A DNA stretch of 23,726 bases from Coptodactyla brooksi (lineage: Eukaryota; Arthropoda; Insecta; Coleoptera; Scarabaeidae). The translations under genes and the position numbers were made by a program. Numbering within the stretch: position 1 is the stretch's first letter; every line of letters begins with the position of its first letter. The notes beneath the pieces are model-generated. The model saw only the letters and a list, made by a program, of their open reading frames with translations. It did no database searches and was not told the origin of the DNA. The stretch spans positions 1 through 23,726 of the forward strand of contig JAWQRM010000357.1 in the NCBI GenBank assembly GCA_033557675.1, in the 5' to 3' direction. Shown here piece by piece: positions 10,822-19,501 of the stretch.

Positions 10822-11376
10822 TTATTCGTCATGAAAATTTACTGGATTTCCGTTTTGGTCGCGTATATTTAAAGTTTTGTTATTGATACTCCTACGGTTG
10901 GTTATAGGCAAATAAACTATATTTTTAGGTTCGATATTTACAGCAAAACCGGGGGCAACTTGGGACGAAAACTCGGGAGGGTATGAGACCTGTAGCTGTC
11001 ATAAAATGCGCTCATTACAATATTGTATTCTACACAAATACTTGAAACTTTAATGATTTCTATAGCTTGATCGGACTTATGCAACTTATTAGGTTCCAAT
11101 ATAGTGCTAGTGAAACCGAGTATAAGTCCAATACTACCGGGTTTTGTAAAATTCAATTACTATTATAAATTTACTGCGAATCTCACATTTAAACCTTTTG
11201 CGATTAAGCTTAAGAATGATGATCACATCACCAGGTTCAATGTTCGGAATGCTGTTGTAGGTAAAAAGACCAATTAATCCTAAAGCATGCGTTAACTCTT
11301 CGTTTACTTCACGAAGGGGATAATAGTCCGCGGAGAGCTTATTCCCTGTACCTTTTAATGTAAACGTGCTGCACAT
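10822..11376 (-). pseudogene. Maverick-associated minor-capsid-like pseudogene
   Basis: Three frames make up one gene. From M at 11376: FTLKGTGNKLSADYYPLREV then ALGLIGLFTYNSIPNIEPGD. From 11156 in the next frame: NFTKPGSIGLILGF, then LEPNKLHKSD and IEIIKVSSICVEYNIV. Then in a third frame: VAPGFAVNIEPKNIVYLPIT and LNIRDQNGNPVNFHDE, stop at 10822-10824. I recognise this as an uncharacterised family common in arthropod and cnidarian genomes and linked to Maverick/Polinton elements; calling it the minor capsid (penton-like) protein is inference. A stretch after NSIPNIE is probably deleted. Confidence 0.62.
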
Positions 11377-11409
11377 GACTAAACTTGTTCTGAACTGTTA
11401 ACATATTTT

Positions 11410-11593
11410 AAGGGACATTTCCGTAGAGATTATAACCACAAATATCCGCAATTTACCGCAAGTTTTAATATCTCACATGATTATATAGTATTTTAAGGTT
11501 ATGACCGAAATAAGTTTCTAGTTCCGTGGGAGTTTTTAAGCTTCCAAAAGAATCAAAATAGTATACAAGTCCTCCATGTTTATAAAATGCTAC
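11410..11593 (-). pseudogene. Adenovirus-type cysteine protease (Maverick PRO) remnant
   Basis: The minus strand reads VAFYKHGGLVYYFDSFGSLK then TPTELETYFGHNLKILYNH and a stop at 11465-11467. A second frame just after contains NCGYLWL. In adenain-like proteases of Mavericks, a Y-F-D-S-F-G motif is followed by a conserved Leu/Tyr-rich segment and then by the catalytic Cys in an N-C-G-H context; here the His after NCG has become Tyr. The N-terminal part carrying the catalytic His is not seen. The remnant lies directly upstream of the minor-capsid-like gene, which is the expected neighbourhood. Confidence 0.62.
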
Positions 11594-11849
11594 CTAATAG
11601 CGAATACTCGTTACATAGTACCCCCACTTCATCATATTGCCGATGTCGTGGCATTACTGGCATTTTTCTGTTGGTTAGCACACAGAGTACATCTATTTCT
11701 AGTGAACATAATTAAAAGTAATAGGTGCGTACACCGCTGAAGAAAAATTATAACTTATCAAGTGGTATTACGGTGGAAGCTCTGGAAGTGATTGCCACAC
11801 TATAATATTCGTACAATCTTTTGCAGGAAGGTCCGCTCCCATTAGATAA
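11594..11849. other. Short interval without a recognised gene
   Basis: On the minus strand a piece reading RNRCTLCANQQ has a C-x2-C pair just ahead of the protease remnant, but it is too short to assign. The start of the adjoining plus-strand transposase may be decayed into this stretch. Confidence 0.35.
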
Positions 11850-12650
11850 ATTATTACTAGACTTATTCAAAAGTTTGAGAAAAGTTATTGTCTCAAGGAG
11901 TGTACCAAATGCTATTTAAGAAAGCACTTACCCGGAAAAATCGAAGAGAAAGTAAGAAGGGACAAAATAATTTGTGCTGCTATGGAAGCAGACAACACAA
12001 AATCATCCATACGTATTAGCAGGGAATTGGGAATGGATAGTAAAACTATACGAAGTGTTTTGCACAAACCTTGCTACAAGAGCTATAAAGTCGGTAAAAG
12101 TCAAGAGTTTTTCCCAAGGATAATATTCGAAGGAGTTTTGTGAGCGAGTAATGGAAAAGACAAATGAGGATGAAAACTTTATTCAAAATATTGTTTTCAC
12201 CGATGAATCTACTTTTCCGTTGCATGGAAAACACAATCCTGCTGTTATTCATTATTGGTCTCGGAAAAATTTGCATAAAAGTTTTCCTGTTCATACTCAA
12301 TATCCGCAAAAGTGAACGTTTGGACTGGAATTCTTGGTGACCATTTAATAGGCCCTTTTTTTATTGATGGGATCCTAACTTCCCGGAAATACGTAGAATT
12401 GTTAGATACGGCAGCCCGGCACATAATGCGGCTATAGTTGAAGAATTTTTAACAAATTCATTTCCTAATCGCATTATGAGTGCGGAAGAGGATATTAAAT
12501 GGCCAGCGAGATCTCCAGATTTGAGCTAAAATAATAGAAACAGCTAACCTTCTTACACCTGAAATGCTTTCTAATGTTAGAAGGAATTTCTATGATAGAT
12601 TAGGTTACTGTTTGGCATCTCAGGGCGGCCTATTGGAGCCGCTATTGTAA
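11850..12650 (+). pseudogene. DDE transposase (Tc1/mariner superfamily, DUF4817 type) pseudogene
   Basis: An open frame 11850-12143 begins IITRLIQKFE and contains the second DNA-binding part, ISRELGMDSKTIRSVL. A frameshift leads to FCERVMEKTNEDENF and IVFTDESTFPLHG (first catalytic Asp in FTDE), then HTQYPQK. Another shift gives VNVWTGILGDHLIGPFFIDG and RKYVELL. A deletion follows, after which GSPAHNAAIVEEFLTNSFPN lacks the usual Asp before GSPAH. KWPARSPDLS is next, where the third acidic residue has been lost in another deletion. The C-terminus LLTPEMLSNVRRNFYDRLGY and GGLLEPLL ends in a stop at 12648-12650. Two of the three catalytic acids are therefore gone. It has landed between the Maverick-like block and the unassigned ORFs, in opposite orientation. 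Confidence 0.9.
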
Positions 12651-12943
12651 TTTTTTTAATTTAGTATTCTTTTTTATGTTCAAATGGGGTTTTAAGAATG
12701 TATTTTATTTCAGAATATTTTTTTATTTTCCTTTTATAAGAATAGATTTATGTTCCCTTTGTGCAATCAACATTTAATGCCAATAACATTTAAAGGAGGT
12801 ATTTCTAAGATCTCCGTTTTACCTAAGTAAAAAGGATATTCTCCCCGCACTAAAACTCTCATCGACGTGCCTGATGCGACTGACCTTGCCTATAACCGTT
12901 CAACGCACAGGCCTCTCCCCCCAGCACGTATTGCGGGCGTGGC
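12651..12943. other. A+T-rich then GC-rich interval, no recognised gene
   Basis: The first part is A+T-rich flank of the transposase. From about 12845 the base composition turns GC-rich, including a run of C residues, and continues into the next feature. Confidence 0.45.
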
Positions 12944-13276
12944 TTAAAATCTGCATGGTACCGGAAAATATCCTCGACCTGTATATTGTACTTTAAACGT
13001 AATTGTATTAGCATCGTCGCCCGTATTATTTCTCGTACATTCCCCATCGATACAGACATAAGCCTCTCGTGTTGATAGTGGTGCCTTCACGTACAAAATA
13101 CCCATGGTACAGTACACAAGAACAGTTGCCCCTGAGGATGAGCAGATTGTGCACACCTTTAAACAACCATGACAACATGATATTGATACAGGTGGTCTGT
13201 ACACGTGGTCTCCCACCTCCCCTGTCTTATAGTACATGTAACAGAGTGAATGGTTTTCTTGTAATTGAGTCTCCAC
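12944..13276 (-). pseudogene. Cys-containing ORF in GC-rich patch, possible host gene fragment
   Basis: A 110-codon minus frame including VSISCCHGCLKVCTICSSSG and LSTREAYVCIDGECTRNN. The spacing of C-x2-C, Y-V-C-I-D and a later VPC is faintly like the C-terminal domain of short-chain collagen C4-like proteins of invertebrates. The match is weak and rests on memory. A second minus frame, 12859-13059, and a plus frame, 13069-13353, overlap it, and any one could be the shadow. The patch is clearly richer in G+C than its surroundings, which suits former coding sequence. Confidence 0.25.
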
Positions 13277-13312
13277 TCAATTTGCGGAAAACTCCGCAGT
13301 TTTCCGCAAATT
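13263..13312 (+). repeat. Two overlapping perfect hairpins with 4-nt loops
   Basis: The first: 13263-13270 pairs with 13275-13282 (8 bp, loop CTCC). The second: 13279-13293 pairs with 13298-13312 (15 bp, loop CCGC). They share bases 13279-13282, so in an RNA only one could form completely at a time. Confidence 0.9.
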
Positions 13313-13597
13313 TTTGCCAATTGCATGCAGGATATCTATATTCAGAGCGATAAAGAATTGAAATTTCACTTTCTTCTTCAGGCTACAACATAACTCGTCT
13401 TGATATTGCTTTCACTTGTCTATGTAATAAGTTTCAAATTTCTTGCAACGGTGACGACGATTACGTTTGTCACCGTCGACGATTATTCGTTTAGATAAAC
13501 CGTATATATTAATTTGCGATTTAAGTTTATAGAGCTTCTTTATACGTATGCACAATAATTTTTTAATCGTCTGCTGTAGTCGCGCTTATCTTTGAGC
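13313..13597. other. Interval without a gene; one copy of the 13-base motif
   Basis: TTTGCGATTTAAG occurs at 13513-13525, here without a flanking stem. A short GC-rich inverted pair with the sequences ACGGTGAC and GTCACCGT lies near 13450-13480. Nothing else is recognised. Confidence 0.5.
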
Positions 13598-14404
13598 TCA
13601 TATGTTTCCTACGCAAACTTTTATCTGATCTGGGAAAAATATTAGAACTTCGTAAAAATATTCTTGATATGCTGATGGCCATACCGCGTCCCTCGTTGAA
13701 CCGTAATTAGCCGGATTACCCAACATCCGTTCCAACTATGTTTCAATTATTTCACTATCATATTTGAACGCTGCAATCGATCTTATAATTTCATTGTTAT
13801 AATTAGCGAAACCAAGAAATTGGAGTCTACGCAAACTATTGTCAATGAGACGATGTGGCAACTTCTTCAATTGTTCATAGCCAGTCATAGAAAGGGTCAT
13901 CATAGAATCGTCATGTGAGGCCAGTCATGTGAGGAACGGCCTTTAACAACTTTCATGAAACCACAGCTTAATCAAATGTCTTTAGTTGGTGGTTCAGCAG
14001 TAGTTTCTACTTCCTCTTTACAAACCTTCGATTTAAAGTAGACGTCTATTGTCAATTGCATGCCCAACAACGTCTCCCACTCGCTTGGCGTTAATTGAAC
14101 GATTATTTTCGTACTTGCCGGAGCTATCTTCACAACCCAACGATTTGTTATTCAGTCCATATTGTTTTTCGTTTATTAATATGTACTCATGCGCTATTTC
14201 CCTTTGGAAACTAAGCAGCATGTTTTGCAGATAATTTGAAGGCTGAATAAATTCACTTTCCTTTGATTCGCGCATGTCGCTAGCTAATTGTGATGGTGAT
14301 ACTTCCGATTCATGGTGAATTTGTTCATGCAAAACGTTTATAAAATTCGACTTTTCCTTCTGTTTCATTGTCAGTTTGTTTGCATAAAGCGTTTTCCAAG
14401 ACAT
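13598..14404 (-). pseudogene. Unrecognised degenerate gene, about 260 codons
   Basis: Three coding-like stretches run in order on the minus strand. From 14404: a 123-codon open frame including LTMKQKEKSNFINVLHEQI and SPSQLASDMRESKESEF. A frameshift near 14040 continues as VYFKSKVCKEEVETTAEPPT. From M at 13888, a 97-codon frame with one TAG reads MTGYEQLKKLPHRLIDNSLR, then GFANYNNEIIRSIAAFKYDS, then NPANYGSTRDAVWPSAYQEY, ending at 13598. The residue mix is that of a soluble, charged protein. I do not recognise the family and see no catalytic motif. It has the same orientation as the Maverick-like block and lies upstream of it. Confidence 0.45.
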
Positions 14405-14658
14405 TCAAATTTCTTACACTAATTGCTGTTGCTCAACATACTCTATTGATACATCTTACTCTATTGATACTTTGTAAGCGACTGATTGAAAGTGATTTTT
14501 TTACTCATCTTCGTTCACATCTACCCCCTCCCTCACTTTTCCTTCCCTCTATCTCTATTGCTTGAAAAAATAAACCTTTAATACACCTTTCTCATTGTTA
14601 CGGTTTTTTTATGAAAAATGCAGCACACATCTTACTGGTTTCCTATTTTTCATTAATC
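14405..14658. other. Short A+T-rich spacer
   Basis: Between two minus-strand reading frames. It contains a direct repeat TACTCTATTGATAC (near 14439 and 14459) and no recognisable gene. Confidence 0.45.
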
Positions 14659-14937
14659 TCAGTTATGATCATCCTCATCTTCCATCCCTCCAACTGGAGA
14701 AACCTCAATTGAATGGACAAAGACTAAATCCTCGAAATCATCAAAATTACGATATACCTTCCATCCCTTATCATTATAGGTATAGTAGTAAGCGAATTCC
14801 GAAGTCGAGCGAAGACGTAGAGGGAAGGTGAATAATATACCTCCATCTTTGTCACCGTTAAAATCATTCTCTATTAGCTCTTCAGTAAAGTCTTTCCGCT
14901 TCATATATACCTCCCAAGTACGCATGTAGTCCGTCAT
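14659..14937 (-). CDS. Uncharacterised acidic ORF, 92 codons, intact
   Basis: An uninterrupted minus frame beginning MTDYMRTWEVYMKRKDFTEE, with a middle rich in aromatic residues (FAYYYTYNDKGWKVYRNF) and a very acidic C-terminal tail ending GGMEDEDDHN. It has no signal peptide or membrane segment. The composition is protein-like rather than A+T noise, and the reverse strand gives less convincing translations. I do not recognise it. It is followed by the degenerate gene at 13598-14404 on the same strand. Confidence 0.45.
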   Translation of the reverse strand: MTDYMRTWEVYMKRKDFTEELIENDFNGDKDGGILFTFPLRLRSTSEFAYYYTYNDKGWKVYRNFDDFEDLVFVHSIEVSPVGGMEDEDDHN

Positions 14938-14961
14938 CTTACTTCTGCGCCTTTTTTACAA

Positions 14962-15216
14962 CTAGCACAAATCGGAAAATCTTTGACGACAGCATCTGAA
15001 CATGTCTACTGCGCAGGTCGAAGACGTGCGCAATTGCGCTAGTAATTTCTGATTTTGCGATTTAAGCAAAATCAGAACGGTCGAACTTTGCGTAATATCG
15101 AAAAGTACTACATCTGCAAATTTCAAGAGCGCTGACGCAATACCCTTGCGTATATCTAAAAACTGCGAATTGTAGCCTAAATTGTGGACTAAATTGCGAA
15201 GTTTAGTTGACAACAA
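14962..15216 (-). CDS. Uncharacterised ORF, 84 codons
   Basis: A minus frame beginning MLSTKLRNLVHNLGYNSQFL, with its stop only 24 bases before the next ORF's Met at 14937. Its middle (VLILLKSQNQ) is produced by the hairpin at 15047-15077 and its C-terminus is Cys-rich. It may be a chance ORF; its spacing to its neighbour is the main reason to list it. Confidence 0.25.
   Translation of the reverse strand: MLSTKLRNLVHNLGYNSQFLDIRKGIASALLKFADVVLFDITQSSTVLILLKSQNQKLLAQLRTSSTCAVDMFRCCRQRFSDLC
15047..15077 (+). repeat. 12-bp perfect hairpin around the 13-base motif
   Basis: Arms 15047-15058 and 15066-15077 pair perfectly around the loop GATTTAA. The motif TTTGCGATTTAAG occupies 15054-15066. This is the best-paired of the four motif copies. 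Confidence 0.9.
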
Positions 15217-15284
15217 TAAAGCTGGATCCCTAAAGTTTTACGTAAAAAGTTGTCGATTCTAGTACTAAGAGGAACCTTTTGTCT

Positions 15285-15420
15285 TTGGGCTCCCGAAGAT
15301 GCCGATTTTGTTGGCGAAACGCGCGTGGAGGAGTTAATCTATTGTTTTGATGAAGTGTCAACTATTGTTAGTCACTGGTAAAGTGACTAACTTGTTACTA
15401 AACCAAAGGTTCCAAATCTA
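15285..15420 (+). repeat. tRNA-like dispersed repeat, copy 1
   Basis: Shares GGCGAAACG (15313-15321) and TTGTTACTAAACCAAAGGTT (15392-15411, with a B-box-like GGTTCCAAATC) with copy 3, in the same order. A 10-bp perfect hairpin (15367-15376 with 15382-15391) occupies the place of the A box, so this copy would not be transcribed by Pol III. Confidence 0.6.
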
Positions 15421-15514
15421 CAATTTCCCTTGCTCTGATTGGTCGATCCGAAAAATGGCTATTTGATCGGTTAGTTTGGGTTTCCTCATCACTGAAGTCA
15501 CTGAAGTCAAGTGA

Positions 15515-16002
15515 GATTGTGAAGACAGTGGAAAAGAGAACGAGAGCGACGAAAGTGACGAGAAAGCAGAAAACTAAAATGAGGACGGCGGAGAAGAGAA
15601 TGAGGGCGATAAAAACGACGACAAAGAAGATAAAAAAACGAGGGAGGTGAAGAAGAGGATGAAAGGGACGAGAAACGAGACAACGATAACAAAACAGAAA
15701 AAGGAAAGGAAAATTTCTAAGAAGAGGAGAGTGAAGCAGCTAGTCTCGATTTTTCCCAAATCCAAATTGACAACGATGATCGGATTTTAAGTCTACAAAT
15801 TGAAGGCATGAAGTTGATGGACATACGAGAAATTTTATCACGAAGACCGAAAGCCTACGATGAGAAACAGATTCATAACGACTACAAAGTAGAGAGGATT
15901 CACGTTTTGCTATCTAGGGGCGACGCCGAGAACCAGAGGCAAACGCTACTCCTCCTAGATGCTACCGTTGAGAGAACGTTCAAGAAGTGTAAAGAAATGT
16001 AG
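15515..16002 (+). pseudogene. Degenerate gene for an acidic protein with amphipathic C-terminus
   Basis: A purine-rich tract encodes, in frame 2 from 15515, an acidic low-complexity segment (EDSGKENESDESDEKAEN, then a TAA, then NEDGGEENEGDKNDDKEDKK). It moves to frame 1 near 15646 (GEEEDERDEKRDNDNKTEKG), passes one TAA at 15718-15720, and then stays open to 16002 through SLDFSQIQIDNDDRILSLQI and MDIREILSRRPKAYDEKQI. The C-terminus has the regular charged/hydrophobic pattern of alpha-helices. The ORF 15808-16002 is intact but is probably only the tail. I do not recognise the family. Minus ORFs at 15507-15765 (Ser/Leu/Phe-rich) are shadows. It lies between two copies of the tRNA-like repeat. 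Confidence 0.45.
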
Positions 16003-16039
16003 AGTAGTTTTTAAGTCCTTGTCTCTGTCACTCCCGACG

Positions 16040-16140
16040 GTGCTAACAAGATGCTGCTTTGGTCAGGGAAACGCACGTCGAGCAAAACTGTTCGCTTTTG
16101 GTGTAGTGGTGACACTGTACTTTATAAATACATCTAATAT
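16040..16140 (+). repeat. tRNA-like dispersed repeat, copy 2
   Basis: Contains GGGAAACGCACGTCG (16066-16080) followed by an A-box-like TTTTGGTGTAGTGGTGA (16096-16112). The B-box half is not seen; the sequence runs into A+T-rich flank. Same orientation as copies 1 and 3. Confidence 0.6.
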
Positions 16141-16620
16141 GAATGTTTTTGTTGACTAATACAGGCTACATTTTATAGATAGTACCAAAAGTCTGGGCAT
16201 CGTTGTTAAGCAAAGCCACAAAGTCAGGATGCATATTAGCTACCCTCTCGAAAGACCACATTTCCGATGAAAATTATTGTATTGCAGCAAGCACCTCTTG
16301 AATCGCATATTAAAAGCTCGTTGATGTAATTCTCTACTATCTCCGCAAAAGTAATACGCTCCTCTGTTTGAAGTCCTATACCTACTAGTGAAAACTACTC
16401 AACCCGCAAAATTGAAATAAGGTTTGTTACAGTCCATATATATTTCTTGATACCTTACGAAAAACATCATATTTTTCTGCTTCGTAGTTTATAGGCAACG
16501 TACCATGAAAGAAAAAAGGTACTAGTTTTTAGCGTTTCCGAGCGAACAACATTTTTTTAAATGAATTGTTGGCTTGTTCCTTCTTTTTCTTATTATTTCA
16601 CGTGCCTTTCTTCTCCTAAT

Positions 16621-16645
16621 TTCTCCCTCTTTCTCTCTCTCTCTT

Positions 16646-16690
<45 letters not shown>

Positions 16691-16700
16691 TTCTCTCTCC
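16621..16700 (+). repeat. CT microsatellite
   Basis: About 80 bases of CT dinucleotides broken at intervals by TT. Confidence 0.97.
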
Positions 16701-17331
16701 CATTTGTTATGTTTTTTCCCGTGTTTCATTCCTTCTCTCTCTACTTCTCATTCACTTTCTTTTTCTTAAGAATCGATTAGAACTGCTCATCCAATACTAT
16801 TTGTTCGTCGTGCTGATTAGATTCTTTTTTATCTATTTGGTTATTTGGTATTATAGCTATATATTATTAGCTGCATTATTCATAATTTTCAAATACCCTT
16901 AAGGGTAAGTAAATGTGTTATTATTATATTGACAACATTTTGTATCGAAAAAAGTACACAAACAAAACAGTCTCCACTGTAGTTGTTTCAGAAAAAAGTG
17001 ATCACGTGAAAATGGAGGATCATATTCGCCAAGATATTTAAAAACAAACTCGATAATTTGAAGAATTCAAAATACACAGAAAGTGTCACACCTGTATATT
17101 TATGAGATATATATGATATATGATATGAGATATATATGAGATAATTCAATTTCAGTTGCCCTTTACTGAAAAATATCCAAAGTTATATAATTTTAAACAT
17201 TTACGACTTAACCTAGTATTTTTCCACGTACGCGCCTTTAACAAAAAAAGACTTTTACCAATCCACACCACGCCTAAGACAGTTAAACCATGCACTTGTC
17301 CAACATACGGTAAGGTACGGTAAGGTATTTG

Positions 17332-17345
17332 GTTGCTATAGAAAC
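17332..17345 (+). promoter_or_regulatory. RFX X-box-like site
   Basis: GTTGCTATAGAAAC fits the X-box pattern RYYNYY-N2-RRNRAC bound by RFX factors, which control ciliary genes in animals. There is no recognisable gene directly downstream, so it may be a chance match. Confidence 0.3.
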
Positions 17346-17974
17346 GAATCGCTCAAGAGTTGCGTAAGAAGGTGCATGACCGAAAGCTGCAACAGTAAAG
17401 GCGTTTTCCTTGAACTTATTGTTAGTAGAAACTAGGATGCCGACAAGAATGCACGACCTACCAAGTAGGCAACCACGTGACCATATGAGAGAACGTTATG
17501 TAATCGTAAACAGTTTGGCAGTTTCATAGCGAATACTTCAACACTTAATTCGGACAATTTTAATCAGTACTTTTATTATCATTAATCTGAATAGTTTGTG
17601 CTGAATAATATATGAATATGTATAGGCATATAAAAGCTCAAATTAGAAAAATTGAACACATTGTAAATGAATGAAACGTTAAATTAATAAATACTTTTAT
17701 TTCTTTATTTTTTAATTCAAAATATCCTTGATGGACTTGTGCATTAAGGTTGAACGCGAAACAAAACAACTTCTAAAATCAACAAAACGATTACTTTTTA
17801 AAATATCGGATATTTTCAATTGCATCATATTTTTACATATTTTTGTTTTGGGAATGTTTGAGCGCAATAAAACCTTCTCTGGAAATTTTTTTATGTTTTA
17901 GGGTGTTGGCATAAAAACGTACGATACCATCTTTATATTCTCTTCTTTTTCTTCTTCGTCACTGTTCTGCAAAA

Positions 17975-18245
17975 CTAAGTTTTCATATACAACTTCATTT
18001 TCTTTCCCTTTCCATTAAAATTTTCCTTAGTTAGGAGTGTTCGAAACAAATTAATAAAGTCATCATCTTGACTTTTAGATTGATTAATTTCATTAACATT
18101 CCTCGAAAATTCTGCTAGAGTTGCCAGGGGCAATTTAAGGATCATTGAACTTGGATTTTTTAAAACTTGCTTTGGCATAGCAGTTTTGAAGCACAGCAGT
18201 TTTGGATTGCGTTGGAAGTTACCTTGTCCCAGGCCGTTTCAATAA
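17975..18245 (-). pseudogene. pogo/Tigger-type transposase C-terminal fragment
   Basis: The minus strand reads YFIETAWDKVTSNAIQNC, the conserved C-terminal motif (A-W-x-x-V-x-x-x-x-I-x-N-C) of pogo/Tigger and jerky-like transposases. A frameshift then leads to CFKTAMPKQV and the tail LATLAEFSRNVNEI and DDDFINLFRTLLTKENF, ending at 17975. No catalytic motif can be seen upstream; a basic piece, SIFKKKLLKFF, near 18360 may be part of it. Clearly a truncated remnant. Confidence 0.72.
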
Positions 18246-19373
18246 AATAGAGAGTTTATAAAAATGTTAACCGTTTTAGAATCGTTTTGAAAAAATGTTT
18301 GAAAAAATATGTTTTACAATCATTCCATGTTAAAAAAACTTCAACAATTTTTTTTTAAATATGCTCTCGTCCGCTTGCTGACACACAGATGTGATGTAAG
18401 AGAGTAAAATAGAAAATAGCTATATTATTTTCTTTCGTAATAATATACATTTTGGTGATTTTAGCTTTAGAAGAAGGGAACAGAAAATATAATTATTCTT
18501 TTTAATTTCCTTTAGATCAATCCTCATTTTGTATACCATTGGAAAATTTGATATCTGCAATTTTTTTCGAGAAAAGTCATCGTAAATAATTCGCTATCGA
18601 ATTATTCTCCAAAATATAACTTCAATATTGAGGGAAATGATTTGTGTACTCTCCATGCACTTTGGTAGTCCGGAGAGAGCAATCAATAGTTTGTTAATAA
18701 CTAATGGCTAATAATAGTTGGCTAATAGTTTTTACAATTGGTCTGTAAGCTTAATTCTTCTGTAAGCTTAAGTTAAATTCGAGTCGGCAACTAAAGTAGT
18801 GTATTTGTTACTTATCTTTTCCGTTTTGACATTTTCTGCCCTTACCACTTAGTTTCTTATCGTAGTGATAATTTCATTTTACATACATTCCCTCTCACTT
18901 GTAACATTTTTTGATGTGCGGTTGCAAGTCCCGCTGTTTGCATAGTATTCATAAATGAAACCCAATTATATGGCACAAATTATTTCGTTTTTATCATTAC
19001 TTTATTAACAATTCACAGTTTTCGACATAAACGTACCATTTATTATGCAGATGTAAACTAACATTCTAAAGTTTAAAATGATTTATAAAAACTATGAAAA
19101 ATATCAGAATTAAAGTATTTTATTCAAAGTAATAACAATAATGATCTTGCATCTCATACATATTGTAATCGATATCGAAAAATAAGCATATTTTTGGGAA
19201 AACTTCAAAGCAAACGTTTAAAGCTTGCAAAATAACGATTTTGGCTTACATAACTTATCAAGGCCATGTTAATATCGAACATTAGTACCAGATTATAGTT
19301 GAAATATAATACCAGAATAACTTCGAAATTATGAATTATGAACTTTGGAGATAACTGGATCGCGAATAATGGA
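18246..19373. other. A+T-rich interval without a recognised gene
   Basis: It may contain decayed transposase sequence up to about 18400. A short direct repeat TGTAAGCTTAA lies near 18745-18775. Nothing else is supported. Confidence 0.5.
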
Positions 19374-19441
19374 CCAATGAGATCACCACTCCGGTCATGT
19401 GATACGACGTCAGTAGATTTCTTTTTTAGCGCACACGTGAC
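19374..19441 (+). promoter_or_regulatory. Cluster of promoter-type motifs
   Basis: Within 68 bases: CCAAT (19374-19378), TCATGTGA (19395-19402), GACGTCA (19406-19412, CRE-like) and CACGTGAC (19434-19441, E-box). This is the densest set of such sites I notice here. The ORF 19502-19765 follows it. The motifs are short, so the call is tentative. Confidence 0.3.
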
Positions 19442-19501
19442 AGAGACATTATACAAAAATACCAGTCGTAATATTAGCAACTAAGAGAAAATATCGACAA
19501 T

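Larger units (their letters stand above)
7255..11593 (-). mobile_element. Fossil Maverick/Polinton-like block
   Basis: Five consecutive minus-strand remnants here match gene types that are found together only in Maverick/Polinton elements and related adintovirus-like genomes. They are a protease, a minor-capsid-like protein, a short ORF, a major-capsid-like protein, and a zinc-finger-led polymerase N-terminus. All lie in the same direction with short gaps. I do not see the integrase, the packaging ATPase, the catalytic polymerase region or terminal inverted repeats, so the boundaries given are only those of the recognised genes. The assignment rests on remembered family patterns and gene order. 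Confidence 0.7.
16141..17974. other. Interval with simple repeats, no recognised gene
   Basis: It includes the CT microsatellite, an AT-rich run 17101-17142 built from GATATATAT units, a tandem GGTACGGTAA pair near 17310, and an X-box-like site at 17332-17345. The plus ORFs at 16561-16902 are translations of the CT repeat. I see no gene. Confidence 0.5.

Noticed and set aside
12046..12309. 87-codon minus ORF
   Set aside because: Antisense of the DDE transposase at 11850-12650.
14033..14234. Plus ORF 14049-14234
   Set aside because: Shadow of the longer, more protein-like minus frame.
16561..16902. 113-codon plus ORF rich in Ser and Leu
   Set aside because: It is a translation of the CT microsatellite; repeats of period two leave all frames open.
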